Source: RAM1 sp050247515
GTDB taxonomy: Bacteria > Pseudomonadota > Gammaproteobacteria > Burkholderiales > Burkholderiaceae_C
Direction of reading: 5' to 3'
Assembly: GCA_050247515.1 (NCBI GenBank)
Contig: JBFWUB010000022.1
Span: forward strand, 7,538-71,537
Length of the DNA: 64,000 bases
In this document: piece by piece, positions 17,451 through 25,042 of the stretch
Numbering within the stretch: the stretch's first letter is position 1
Layout of the letters: each line of letters starts with the position of its first letter
Position numbers and translations under genes: made by a program
Notes under the pieces: generated by a model
Told to the model about the DNA's origin: nothing
Database searches by the model: none
The model's input: the letters and a program-made list of their open reading frames with translations, nothing else

Positions 17451-17536
17451 AGTCATGTATTCCCATACAGGTCCAGCGCGTTCTGTTGCACAATCCGTCG
17501 TTTGAGCGGGGCCAGTGACCCTTCAGTCCGGTAGAC

Positions 17537-18238
17537 ATGACCATCCCTGTGGACGTTTTGCAAGGCTTGCAGTTGCTGTCCAGCCTGCCGCACGTGACGG
17601 TTGCCCATCTGGCGCAGCATGCGTCGCAGCGGTCCTTTGCAAAACGCGAAGTGGTGCTGCAAAAAGGCAGTCCGCCATCTGCCCTGTGTTTTTTGCTCGA
17701 AGGGCGCCTTCAAGGCGTGGACTTCACCATGGACGACCGCGAGGTGGGCTTGTATTTCATCAACCCGGGTGACTATTTTGGCGAAGTCGCAGTGGTGGAC
17801 AGCCAGGCGCAGCCGGAGTTCGTCACGGCGGTAGCCCGCTCCCGCGTGGTGTTCATCGCCCGCGACCTGATCAAACCCATCCTGTTTGCCTCGCCCAAGG
17901 TGGCGGAGTCGCTTTGCACCCGGCTGGCCACGCGGCTGCGCAGCGTTTCGGCGCAGCGGCGCATCCTGGGGCTGTCGAACCCGGTGCAGCGCGTCTGCGC
18001 GCAGCTCGAACAGTTTTATGGCGCCTCTCTGGGGGCCGGCACCACTCAGCGCGTCCTGAACGCCCCCACCCACCAGGAGTTGGCCATCATGATCAACGCC
18101 AGCCGCGAGACCGTGACGCGCGTGTTCCAGTTGCTGCAGGGCCGCGGCGTGGTTGAGCGCGACGGCAACGACCTGATGATCCTGGATGCGGCGTTCATTG
18201 GACAGGTGGCCAGCGGCAAGATGGATGTCAGCAAATGA
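17537..18238 (+). CDS. CRP/FNR-family transcription regulator
   Basis: This 233-residue protein has an N-terminal cyclic-nucleotide-binding fold (about 10-125), a dimerisation helix and a C-terminal winged helix (about 150-225). The recognition helix reads SRETVTR, with Arg190, Glu191 and Arg195 at the positions that contact TGTGA in E. coli CRP, so TGTGA-type sites are the predicted targets. Glu83 of the GE ligand motif is present, but the phosphate-binding Arg of CRP is replaced (PEF, residues 93-95). The natural ligand may therefore differ from cAMP. It lacks the FNR iron-sulfur cysteines. Its stop overlaps the wzm start (ATGA). Confidence 0.9.
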   Translation: MTIPVDVLQGLQLLSSLPHVTVAHLAQHASQRSFAKREVVLQKGSPPSALCFLLEGRLQGVDFTMDDREVGLYFINPGDYFGEVAVVDSQAQPEFVTAVARSRVVFIARDLIKPILFASPKVAESLCTRLATRLRSVSAQRRILGLSNPVQRVCAQLEQFYGASLGAGTTQRVLNAPTHQELAIMINASRETVTRVFQLLQGRGVVERDGNDLMILDAAFIGQVASGKMDVSK

Positions 18239-19032
18239 TCGCGCGCTCTCTGTTGCCTTTGGACAATGCCTACCTGATCCTGCAGATGGCCAGGCGCGAC
18301 ATTCTGGGGCGCTACAAGGGCTCGGTCCTGGGCCTGGGCTGGAGCCTGCTGTACCCATTGCTGCTGCTGGCGACTTATACATTCGTGTTTCGCCTGATTT
18401 TCAAGGCCCGCTGGCCAGGCATGGAAGACCATCCCGGCAATTTCGCGTTGAACCTGTTCGCGGGACTTGTCCTGTTCAACCTGTTCGCAGAGGTCGCAGG
18501 TCGCGCCCCAAGGCTGGTGCTGGAGCAGCCCAATCTGGTCAAGCGCGTCGTTTTCCCGCTGGAGGTGTTGCCGTGGATCGGCGTGACGGGTGCGCTGTTT
18601 CACGCCGCCCTGAGCCTGGGGGTTTTGCTGTGTGGTGTGCTGGTGTTTCAGGGCGGTTTGCCCCTTTCGGCGCTGGCGGTGCCCCTGATCCTGGTGGCCA
18701 TGCTGCCGATGCTGCTGTGCATGGGCTGGCTGCTGGCTGCGTTCGGCGTCTTTTTGCGGGACATCGGCCAGATGGTGGGGCCCATTTTGAACGTCATGCT
18801 GTTCCTGACCCCCGTGCTGTACCCTGCGTCGGCTCTGCCGGGCGTGGTACAGCGGTGGCTGATGCTGAACCCCTTGACGCTGCCCATAGAAAACCTGCGT
18901 GCCAGCTTGCTTCTGGGGCAATGGCCTCAGTGGGGCGCTCTGACGCTATATGCGCTCGTCTGGACGCTGTTCGCAGCCGTTGCTGCCTTGCTGTTCGCAC
19001 GTGTGCGGCCGGCTTTTGCCGATCAGCTGTAA
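18235..19032 (+). CDS. wzm: ABC-2 type polysaccharide export permease, Wzm-like
   Basis: This 265-residue inner-membrane protein has six hydrophobic segments and the usual Wzm opening (RDILGRYKGSVLGLGWSLLYPL). With a Wzt ATPase it flips undecaprenyl-linked O-polysaccharide across the inner membrane. It is translationally coupled to the CRP-family gene by an ATGA overlap, an unusual arrangement that ties glycan export to the regulator. The likely partner ATPase is encoded at 21911-24205 on the opposite strand. Its stop is five bases from the convergent PIG-L gene stop. Confidence 0.9.
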   Translation: MIARSLLPLDNAYLILQMARRDILGRYKGSVLGLGWSLLYPLLLLATYTFVFRLIFKARWPGMEDHPGNFALNLFAGLVLFNLFAEVAGRAPRLVLEQPNLVKRVVFPLEVLPWIGVTGALFHAALSLGVLLCGVLVFQGGLPLSALAVPLILVAMLPMLLCMGWLLAAFGVFLRDIGQMVGPILNVMLFLTPVLYPASALPGVVQRWLMLNPLTLPIENLRASLLLGQWPQWGALTLYALVWTLFAAVAALLFARVRPAFADQL

Positions 19033-19036
19033 GCCC

Positions 19037-20059
19037 CTAGCGCAGCCGCTCGCCCAGCCACCGAAGCGGCCGGGTGATGCGCCAGGACCGGGATGCAAAT
19101 ATGGCATCGAGCCCGCGCCTGGCTTCGCCCAGTTGATTTTCGCGCTCTTTGATCGTCCAACGGGCGGCGTCAAGCTCAGCCCGCGTGCGCTGCAAGGCAG
19201 CGTCCAGTTCGTGCACCCTGGCAATGGCGTCGGCCTGTTCGTGCAGCCTGCGGTTCAGGCCGGCCAGCGTCTGCTGAAACACTTCGGCGGACCCGTTGGC
19301 GTGTTGCAACGCGGCTTCGGTGACCTGCGCCAGGCCTGGGGGGGCGGCTTCGGCGTAGGCCGACAGCCAGGCGTCCAGTTGGTCAGCCGCCACCACGGTC
19401 AGCGCTTCCGCGGCCGTCACACCTGCAGCCAGGGTGTAGGTGCGAAAGGTATTGAGCGCGGTAATGTGCACGTCGTAGCGTTGCTGTGCCAGTTGTGATT
19501 CAAATGTGGCCATGGCCTGCCGCTTGAGGTCCACCACCGCAGAGATATCCACCAGATGGTTCGGCCGAAGCGGTGCTCCCACCTCGTAAAACGCCAGCGT
19601 GGGCGCCTCGCCCCGTCTTGCAAATACCGCATTCACGGCGCGCAACGCCGCCCAGGCCGTCGCCCGGTGATCGGGGTGGATTTCCCATAGCGATGGGGCA
19701 AAAACGATGTCGGCCGCGGCTGATTCGATCAGTTCGCCCAGGTAGGCTGGCAGCTCTGGGGCCGTGTTGAGCTGGCGGTCCTGCCAGGGGCCAAATGCCG
19801 GCGCTGCGGTGCCCAGAACTTGCGCCGCTCGGCAGCTTTCGTCGCGGCGCAATGCGATGGCAGCGTCACGCTGCGTACCCGTGAGATAGCCCCCGCCATC
19901 GGTCAGGATGTGCGGGCGCACCACCGCGCCGGACTTCGCGTAGAGCGCCGCACAGCCCCCGCAGCCAAACACTTCATCGTCTGGATGGGGAGCCAGCACC
20001 AGCACGCTGCGTGCCTGCGGGAGAGCTGTTGTGACGTTGGGCAAGAACCAGGTTTCCAT
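19037..20059 (-). CDS. PIG-L/LmbE-family deacetylase with coiled-coil tail
   Basis: This 340-residue protein has an N-terminal zinc deacetylase domain with HPDDEVFGCGG (residues 25-35; His25, Asp27 and Asp28 are metal or catalytic ligands) and the second metal motif HPDHRAT. Such enzymes remove acetyl groups from N-acetyl-sugars. Residues about 255-325 form a heptad-like helix, and the tail SRSWRITRPLRWLGERLR is of the type often found on glycosyltransferases and tethering proteins of O-antigen clusters. It starts three bases after the glycosyltransferase stop. Its target is probably a lipid-linked or nucleotide sugar of the surface polysaccharide. Confidence 0.87.
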   Translation of the reverse strand: METWFLPNVTTALPQARSVLVLAPHPDDEVFGCGGCAALYAKSGAVVRPHILTDGGGYLTGTQRDAAIALRRDESCRAAQVLGTAAPAFGPWQDRQLNTAPELPAYLGELIESAAADIVFAPSLWEIHPDHRATAWAALRAVNAVFARRGEAPTLAFYEVGAPLRPNHLVDISAVVDLKRQAMATFESQLAQQRYDVHITALNTFRTYTLAAGVTAAEALTVVAADQLDAWLSAYAEAAPPGLAQVTEAALQHANGSAEVFQQTLAGLNRRLHEQADAIARVHELDAALQRTRAELDAARWTIKERENQLGEARRGLDAIFASRSWRITRPLRWLGERLR

Positions 20060-20062
20060 GGC

Positions 20063-21898
20063 TTACATCCGCCGCGCGACCTTGCGCATGAGGCTGCCCA
20101 CCCGACGCATGGGGTGATAAAAGCGCACAAGCCAGGGCCGCGACAGGACCATGTTGCGCAAGGTGCGCCGCTGCACCTTCACCACATACAGGTCCTGGGC
20201 AAGTTCATGCGCCATCTGCACCACCTCGTTGGGGTTCAATTCAACGCGCAAAGCACTGTGCTTGGCCACTGCCTTGGCGTAGTAGTCGTCCAGCACCTGC
20301 TGGCGCTGCGCGGCCTGCTTGGCCATGGCGGGCACCCGGTACAGCGAGGTGACCTTTTCAAGCATGGCGAAGTCCTGTACCAGTGTGTAGCGCACCCAGA
20401 GGTTCCAGTCTTCCAGATTGTCCAGTTCCGGGTCCAGCCCGCCGTACTGTTCGAAAAGGGATTTGCGAAACAGGACGGTCTGGATCGGCATGTAGTTGTG
20501 GTGCCACAACAGCGCGCGGCTGAACGGCTGGCTGAACATCAGCCTGTGGCTGATGTCGCGATAGACCCAGGGCTCGGCGCTGACCACCTCGGTTTGAACT
20601 TCATATGCCAGACCGTATACACCCGCAAGCTCAGGACGCGCAGCCAGCGCATCCACCAGCACCTCCACATGGTCTGCGTAAAAGAGGTCGTCGTCGTCCA
20701 GAAAGCACATCAGCTCGCCGGTGGCTGCCTCCATGGCAGCGTTGCCGGCTATACAGCGCCCTACCTTCGCAAGGGGGCGGTATTGCACCGCATGAAACCG
20801 CCCCGTCGCCCGCAATTGCTCCACCAGCGCCAATGCCGTGTCGGATCCGTCTTCCACAATCACCAGTTCCACCGGGCCATAGGTCTGCTGCGCCACCGAT
20901 GCCACAGCCTCGGCCAACCGCCCCGCGCGACCGGCCACGGTGCGTACCAACACGCTGACCACGGGCCGCCAGGCGTCCGGCGGGGCCGGCTTGTACTCGT
21001 GAAACGCGCCGTGACGCACGATTTCGTAATCCCACAGATTGAAAGGAAAGCGCTGCGCGGACTGTTTGCGCGTACGCAGGAAATACGGGCCCAGCCGGAC
21101 GATCTGACCCGCGTTCCTGAACAGGCGCCACCGCTGGTCAGCAATCTGTGGCTTGAGCGCAAACAGCGCCACGTACATCAGCAGGCCCCGAAGTATCGCG
21201 CGCGCACTGCCATAGCGCAGGCGAAGCAACACGTTGGCCAGCGTGCTGCCCAGGAACTGGGCGGGCTTGACTTCGGCGGCGTGCTCGTAGGTGTAGTGCC
21301 AGACCGTCGCGCGCGGGACATAGCGCAATTGCCAGCCCCGGTCACGCAGCCGGTAGGAAATCTCCACATCTTCGCCATACAGGAAAAGTTTGGGCTCGTA
21401 CCCGCCGATCTGCTGCAACGCCTCTACCCTGAACAAGACGCAGGCGCTGGAGCTCCACACGGTTTCGCCCGTCACGGGGTGGTAGTGCTTGGGGTGCTCG
21501 AACGGCTTTTGCCGGCATTCCCATGACGCCACCTGGGCCGGATCCGCCTGCGCCCGGGCCACCAGTTCCACCAGCGTTTGCGATTCAAACTCCAGATCGA
21601 CGTTGGTCACCAGCATCCAGCGCGCCCGGGCCTGCGCCAGGTTGGCGTTATGCCCGCAGCCAAAACCTACGTTGGTGCCGGCGTCCACCACGATCTGCGC
21701 AAACTGCCCCGCATGATCGGCAGCGATCTGGCGCAGCCGTTCAACGGTGTTGTCGCTGGACCCGTTGTCGCGAAACAGCAGACGAATCTGGCTGCAGGGG
21801 TAGGCCTGCAGCGTCAGGCTGCGCATAAAGGCTTCCAGCCAGCGCGCCGAGTTGTAGGTCACGATGGAGACGTCAAGCGGGACTGAAGCAGCGGTCAT
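20063..21898 (-). CDS. Tandem-domain GT2 glycosyltransferase
   Basis: This 611-residue protein has two family 2 GT-A domains. The first (about 8-260) starts VSIVTYNSARWLEAF and has the acidic metal motif TNVDLEF and the EDVEISYR motif. The second (about 318-540) starts VSVLVRT and has LDDDDLF and a DNLEDWNLW motif near the acceptor site. Two active-looking domains suggest it adds two sugars or alternates linkages. There is no membrane anchor, but the C-terminus is basic (RRVGSLMRKVARRM) and may bind membrane. It lies between the wzt-like gene (12 bases upstream) and the PIG-L gene (3 bases downstream), so it is part of the O-polysaccharide operon. One product may be a rhamnan, inferred from the rfb genes. 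Confidence 0.9.
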   Translation of the reverse strand: MTAASVPLDVSIVTYNSARWLEAFMRSLTLQAYPCSQIRLLFRDNGSSDNTVERLRQIAADHAGQFAQIVVDAGTNVGFGCGHNANLAQARARWMLVTNVDLEFESQTLVELVARAQADPAQVASWECRQKPFEHPKHYHPVTGETVWSSSACVLFRVEALQQIGGYEPKLFLYGEDVEISYRLRDRGWQLRYVPRATVWHYTYEHAAEVKPAQFLGSTLANVLLRLRYGSARAILRGLLMYVALFALKPQIADQRWRLFRNAGQIVRLGPYFLRTRKQSAQRFPFNLWDYEIVRHGAFHEYKPAPPDAWRPVVSVLVRTVAGRAGRLAEAVASVAQQTYGPVELVIVEDGSDTALALVEQLRATGRFHAVQYRPLAKVGRCIAGNAAMEAATGELMCFLDDDDLFYADHVEVLVDALAARPELAGVYGLAYEVQTEVVSAEPWVYRDISHRLMFSQPFSRALLWHHNYMPIQTVLFRKSLFEQYGGLDPELDNLEDWNLWVRYTLVQDFAMLEKVTSLYRVPAMAKQAAQRQQVLDDYYAKAVAKHSALRVELNPNEVVQMAHELAQDLYVVKVQRRTLRNMVLSRPWLVRFYHPMRRVGSLMRKVARRM

Positions 21899-21910
21899 GA
21901 GAAGGGTCGT

Positions 21911-24205
21911 TCAACGGAAGTCAGAATCGCCAGCCATGAGCCACAGCGGTGCGGGCGGCCCGGGCGTGGCGTCAGCAGGTCTGCCCCATAGGTCCACGGG
22001 CACCCTGATTTCGGTGGCCTCCACCCGGGCCCCCTGTCCAAACACCGCCGCAGGTGCGCTGCTGAACCAGCCGCGCACCTCGGGCAGGCCCAGCTCGGCC
22101 GCGCGCATGCGCACCGCCCGGGTGGCCGGCTGGATGCCATCGCGGCCGCCCACGTAATCCAGCCATTCCAGGTGATCCGGGTGCGCGCGCATCACGGCAG
22201 CGGCCAGCGGCTGCCCGGTCAGGCGGGCACTCACCAGCAGCAGCTGGTAGCTGTGCACCGGATGGCCGGCATAACGGTAGTGCCAACGTGCCGGATCGCG
22301 CACAGGCAGGGTCAGCTCGGGCCAGTCGCGCTGCATCGCAAGCCACAGCCGGGCGAGCCTGTGGGCATCAGCCCCTGCCAGCACATCGTGGATTCCGCGG
22401 GTCTTGGTCAGCCAGTGGCGCGCGGGTGCCAGGGCAGGCCAGGCCAGCTGCGATATCGCGTCGGCCGGCGCGTACAGCCCCAGCTTCAGCCCCAGGTCAT
22501 AGTGGCGTTGCGACGGGAATCCATAGGCGAATTGCACGTCGGGGTAGAGCGTGCGCATGTTGGAAAAATAGGCCGCGGCAGCGCGAAACAGCGGGCCGCG
22601 CCGGGCCAGCACACCGCGCTCCGACGGCTTGACCATGACGTCACCGATCTGTACCGCCTGCAGGCTGCGCCCCGCGTGAACCATGGATCGCGGCATGCCG
22701 CCGAAAAAGCCGGCGAATTCATGGTCGCGCAAGACCACCGCACCCCAGGTTGGGGCCTGCTGGTACTTCCAGTTCCAGCGCGCTGTGGGCACCGGGTTGC
22801 CAAAAGCCTGCTCGAAAAGCCCCTGCAGCCCGCCCAGATCGGCGGCAGTGGACCAGCGGGTGGACCATTGGTCCGTCCAGTCGCCGGGCAGCACCATGGG
22901 CGCACGGGCATCTGCCCCAGCCTCGGGCAAAACGCGTTCGACCAGTCCGGCACGGGCCTGCCATTGGTGTGGCAGCGACACGACGCCCTGCTCCAGGTGG
23001 TCTTGCGTGACGTGGAGCACTGCAAAGCGTTCGGCGGCGCTGTAGATGTGCAGCCCACGCTCGCAAAACAGGTAGGCCGACACGGTGTAGGTGCCCTTGA
23101 GCAGCGGCAATGCGCCAAAGCTGATGACGGCCGTGCCCTGACCGGCCTCATTGCGCTGCAGGGCCACACCGTCAATCCAGGTGCCCGAGCTGGCCAGGAT
23201 CTTGCCGTCGGGGCCATTCAGGGTAACCGCGGCATTGGGCGAGTCCAGGGCCGGATCGGACTCAAAACCCAACGTGATGTCCACGCGGCTTTGGCCCGAT
23301 ACGGCATGGGCGGGGCTGCCTTCGCGTGCATCGCAACTGATCAGCAAGGTCTTCAGGCGCGCATGCCCGGGCGACGTCACCACCGGCTGGTCGGCCCGGC
23401 CCGCGCCCGCGGCCGGCGCCGCCAACGTGTCCAGGTGTTCCTGGTAGGCCGTCGCCACCACAGCCGGCCGGCCGAACTGGCGTGCCCGACCGCGGTCCAG
23501 CCACAACGCACGGCTGCACAGCGATTCGATCTGGTACATCGAGTGCGAACAGAACAGGATCGTTGTACCAGCGTCACGCAAGGCCAGGATGCGGTCAAAC
23601 GATTTTCGGGAAAACTCGCCGTCACCCACCGACAGCGCCTCGTCAATGACCAGAATGTCCGGGTCCACGCTGGTGGCCAGCGAAAACGCCAGCCGCACAA
23701 ACATTCCGCTTGAATAGGTCTTGACCGGCTGCTCGATGAAATCGCCAATGCCCGAAAAATCGATGATGTCCTGCAGCCGCCCGGCCAGCTGGGCGCGTGA
23801 CAGGCCCAGCAGCGGCCCGTTGAGCAGCAGGTTTTCGCGCCCGGTGAACTCGGGGTTGAAGCCCGCCCCCAGTTCCAGCAGTGCCGCGACCCGGCCGTTG
23901 ACCTGCAATTCGCCGGTGGAGGGTGACAGGGTGCCGCTGAGAATCTGCAGCAGCGTGGACTTGCCCGCCCCGTTGTGGCCTACCAGGCCCAGCACTTCGC
24001 CGCGCTCTATCTCCAGGTCCAGCGGATGCAGCGCCCAAAACGGTGCCGACCGGCTGGGCCGCCCCGTCAACGCGTCAACCAGAGCCGCGGACGGGCTGGC
24101 GTTTGGGTAATAGGCCTTGCCGACCCCGTGCGCAACGATGGCAAAGCGCGACCGCGTGGCAATTCGGGCAGCTGTATCGGTTGCGTGGGATTCTTCAGCG
24201 ATCAT
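21911..24205 (-). CDS. wzt: Wzt-type polysaccharide ABC ATPase fused to a GNAT-like domain
   Basis: This 764-residue protein has three parts. Residues 20-250 form the ATPase, with Walker A GHNGAGKST, the signature YSSGM and Walker B ILVIDEALSVGD. Residues about 280-425 resemble the Wzt carbohydrate-binding beta-sandwich that selects the finished glycan. Residues about 440-764 resemble a large GNAT N-acyltransferase (WKYQQAP, AVQIGDVMVKPSERG, FAYGFPSQRHYDLG). Ordinary Wzt proteins are about 400-450 residues, so the third part is an extra fusion. A plausible role is acylation of the polysaccharide during export. ATG 24205 starts the gene, and its promoter would lie in the shared region 24206-24436. 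Confidence 0.85.
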   Translation of the reverse strand: MIAEESHATDTAARIATRSRFAIVAHGVGKAYYPNASPSAALVDALTGRPSRSAPFWALHPLDLEIERGEVLGLVGHNGAGKSTLLQILSGTLSPSTGELQVNGRVAALLELGAGFNPEFTGRENLLLNGPLLGLSRAQLAGRLQDIIDFSGIGDFIEQPVKTYSSGMFVRLAFSLATSVDPDILVIDEALSVGDGEFSRKSFDRILALRDAGTTILFCSHSMYQIESLCSRALWLDRGRARQFGRPAVVATAYQEHLDTLAAPAAGAGRADQPVVTSPGHARLKTLLISCDAREGSPAHAVSGQSRVDITLGFESDPALDSPNAAVTLNGPDGKILASSGTWIDGVALQRNEAGQGTAVISFGALPLLKGTYTVSAYLFCERGLHIYSAAERFAVLHVTQDHLEQGVVSLPHQWQARAGLVERVLPEAGADARAPMVLPGDWTDQWSTRWSTAADLGGLQGLFEQAFGNPVPTARWNWKYQQAPTWGAVVLRDHEFAGFFGGMPRSMVHAGRSLQAVQIGDVMVKPSERGVLARRGPLFRAAAAYFSNMRTLYPDVQFAYGFPSQRHYDLGLKLGLYAPADAISQLAWPALAPARHWLTKTRGIHDVLAGADAHRLARLWLAMQRDWPELTLPVRDPARWHYRYAGHPVHSYQLLLVSARLTGQPLAAAVMRAHPDHLEWLDYVGGRDGIQPATRAVRMRAAELGLPEVRGWFSSAPAAVFGQGARVEATEIRVPVDLWGRPADATPGPPAPLWLMAGDSDFR

Positions 24206-24286
24206 TTTGTGGGGTTCAGGGGCCGGCCGTCAGGGTCGGGCGCACCGGATTGTCGCATGGCGCCTGTGACCGGAAACTGGTTGAAT

Positions 24287-24305
24287 TGCTATATTTTTTA
24301 TAGCA
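24287..24305. repeat. Small AT-rich hairpin repeat of the Comamonadaceae type
   Basis: The arms TGCTATA and TATAGCA flank a five-T loop and are followed by GCTGTTGC. From memory, this looks like a degenerate copy of the short hairpin elements (GCTAT...ATAGC then AGCTGCTTGCGC) that are abundant between genes in Comamonadaceae. It lies in the divergent region between wzt and the secretion operon, 82 bases before wzt. On the minus strand the loop is A-rich, so it would not terminate leftward transcription. Confidence 0.5.
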
Positions 24306-24362
24306 GCTGTTGCAGCGGAGAAGCGGCTTTGAAATCAAAGTTTGTCATGCCAGCGGCCGCTT

Positions 24363-24380
24363 TTGTGATCCCGATCACAA
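24363..24380. promoter_or_regulatory. CRP-like operator upstream of the type I secretion operon
   Basis: The arms TTGTGATC and GATCACAA flank two C residues, an exact TGTGA-N6-TCACA match. The symmetry continues outwards as GCCGCTT and GCGGC with a two-base offset. The site is 57 bases before the first ATG of the secretion operon (24437) and 157 bases from the divergent wzt start. A possible -10 (CATATA, 24406-24411) is slightly further from the dyad than class II spacing, so activation or repression is open. A second small palindrome, CTTTGAAATCAAAG, lies at 24327-24340. Confidence 0.75.
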
Positions 24381-24404
24381 GCGGCACCCAGTGAAGTTGA
24401 GTGT

Positions 24405-24440
24405 TCATATAGGAAGTGTCACAATCCGCTTCCTATATGA
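24405..24440. promoter_or_regulatory. 12-base inverted repeat covering the start of the TnpB-like gene
   Basis: The perfect arms TCATATAGGAAG (24405-24416) and CTTCCTATATGA (24429-24440) are separated by 12 bases. The right arm contains the ATG at 24437, and the left arm contains the likely -10 and an alternative GTG start at 24416. As DNA it is a strong candidate operator for a dimeric repressor. As RNA, if transcription starts further upstream, it would hide the start codon in a stem. No good Shine-Dalgarno sequence is visible outside it. Confidence 0.75.
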
Positions 24441-25042
24441 ATCACATCGTACGCGTCATCCTGAACGGCACGCCCGAGCAATTGTCCAGCTTGCTGGCAT
24501 TGCAAAAGGCATTTGCCCAGGTGTGCAACGCATTGGCGCCGATGGTGCAGCAAACGCGCTGCTGGAACCGCGTCACCCTGCACCATCTGGCATATAAAGG
24601 CCTGCGTGAGCGGTTCCCGGCGATCGGCTCGCAAATGGTCTGTAACGCCATCTATTCCGTGTCACGCACCAGCCGGCTGGTTTACCAGCACCCGCACAGC
24701 CCGTTCAACCTCGGGCGCCTGGGCGACAAACCGCTGCCGCTGCTGCAGTTCCAGGACACCTGCCCGGTGTATTTCGATCGCCACACCCTGAGCGTCAAGG
24801 ACGGCCATCTGTCCATGTACACGCTGGACGGGCGCATCCGGTTCCATCTGGCCCTGCAGCCGGAGGCCGAAGCCAGTTTTCACGAACAGAAGCTCCGCGA
24901 AATCGTGCTGGCCCGCACACCACAGAATCAGTTCGAACTATCGTTCTGGTTTTCGCAACCACAGGTTGACGAGCAAACAGCCGCTGACGCTGGGAACAGC
25001 GGCGAAATCCCCGAATACATCATGGTTGAGGAAACCGCATGA
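24437..25042 (+). CDS. TnpB-derived protein lacking the RuvC nuclease domain
   Basis: This 201-residue protein (208 if GTG 24416 is used) follows the N-terminal half of IS605-type TnpB. A helical part has TPEQLSSLLALQKAFAQVCNAL and LHHLAYKGLRERFP followed by a Q-rich helix. A wedge-like barrel follows with YFDRHTLSVK, LSMYTLDGRI and a closing strand FELSFWFS. TnpB continues from here into RuvC-I (GVDLG), but this protein stops after a short acidic tail ending MVEETA. No nuclease aspartates, no zinc ribbon and no transposon ends are seen. The gene is in frame and coupled to the ABC transporter by an ATGA overlap, so it is a working member of the secretion operon and not debris. Its role is unknown; nucleic-acid binding and local regulation are plausible. 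Confidence 0.78.
   Translation: MNHIVRVILNGTPEQLSSLLALQKAFAQVCNALAPMVQQTRCWNRVTLHHLAYKGLRERFPAIGSQMVCNAIYSVSRTSRLVYQHPHSPFNLGRLGDKPLPLLQFQDTCPVYFDRHTLSVKDGHLSMYTLDGRIRFHLALQPEAEASFHEQKLREIVLARTPQNQFELSFWFSQPQVDEQTAADAGNSGEIPEYIMVEETA

Noticed and set aside
24264..24280. A second CRP-like site starting TGTGACCGG in the wzt leader
   Set aside because: The right half-site TCACA is absent.
24437..25042. Calling the TnpB-like gene a TldR or a transposon remnant
   Set aside because: TldR proteins keep a RuvC-like half, which is missing here. A remnant would not be expected to be in frame, coupled and equipped with an operator. No IS200/IS605 ends are visible.
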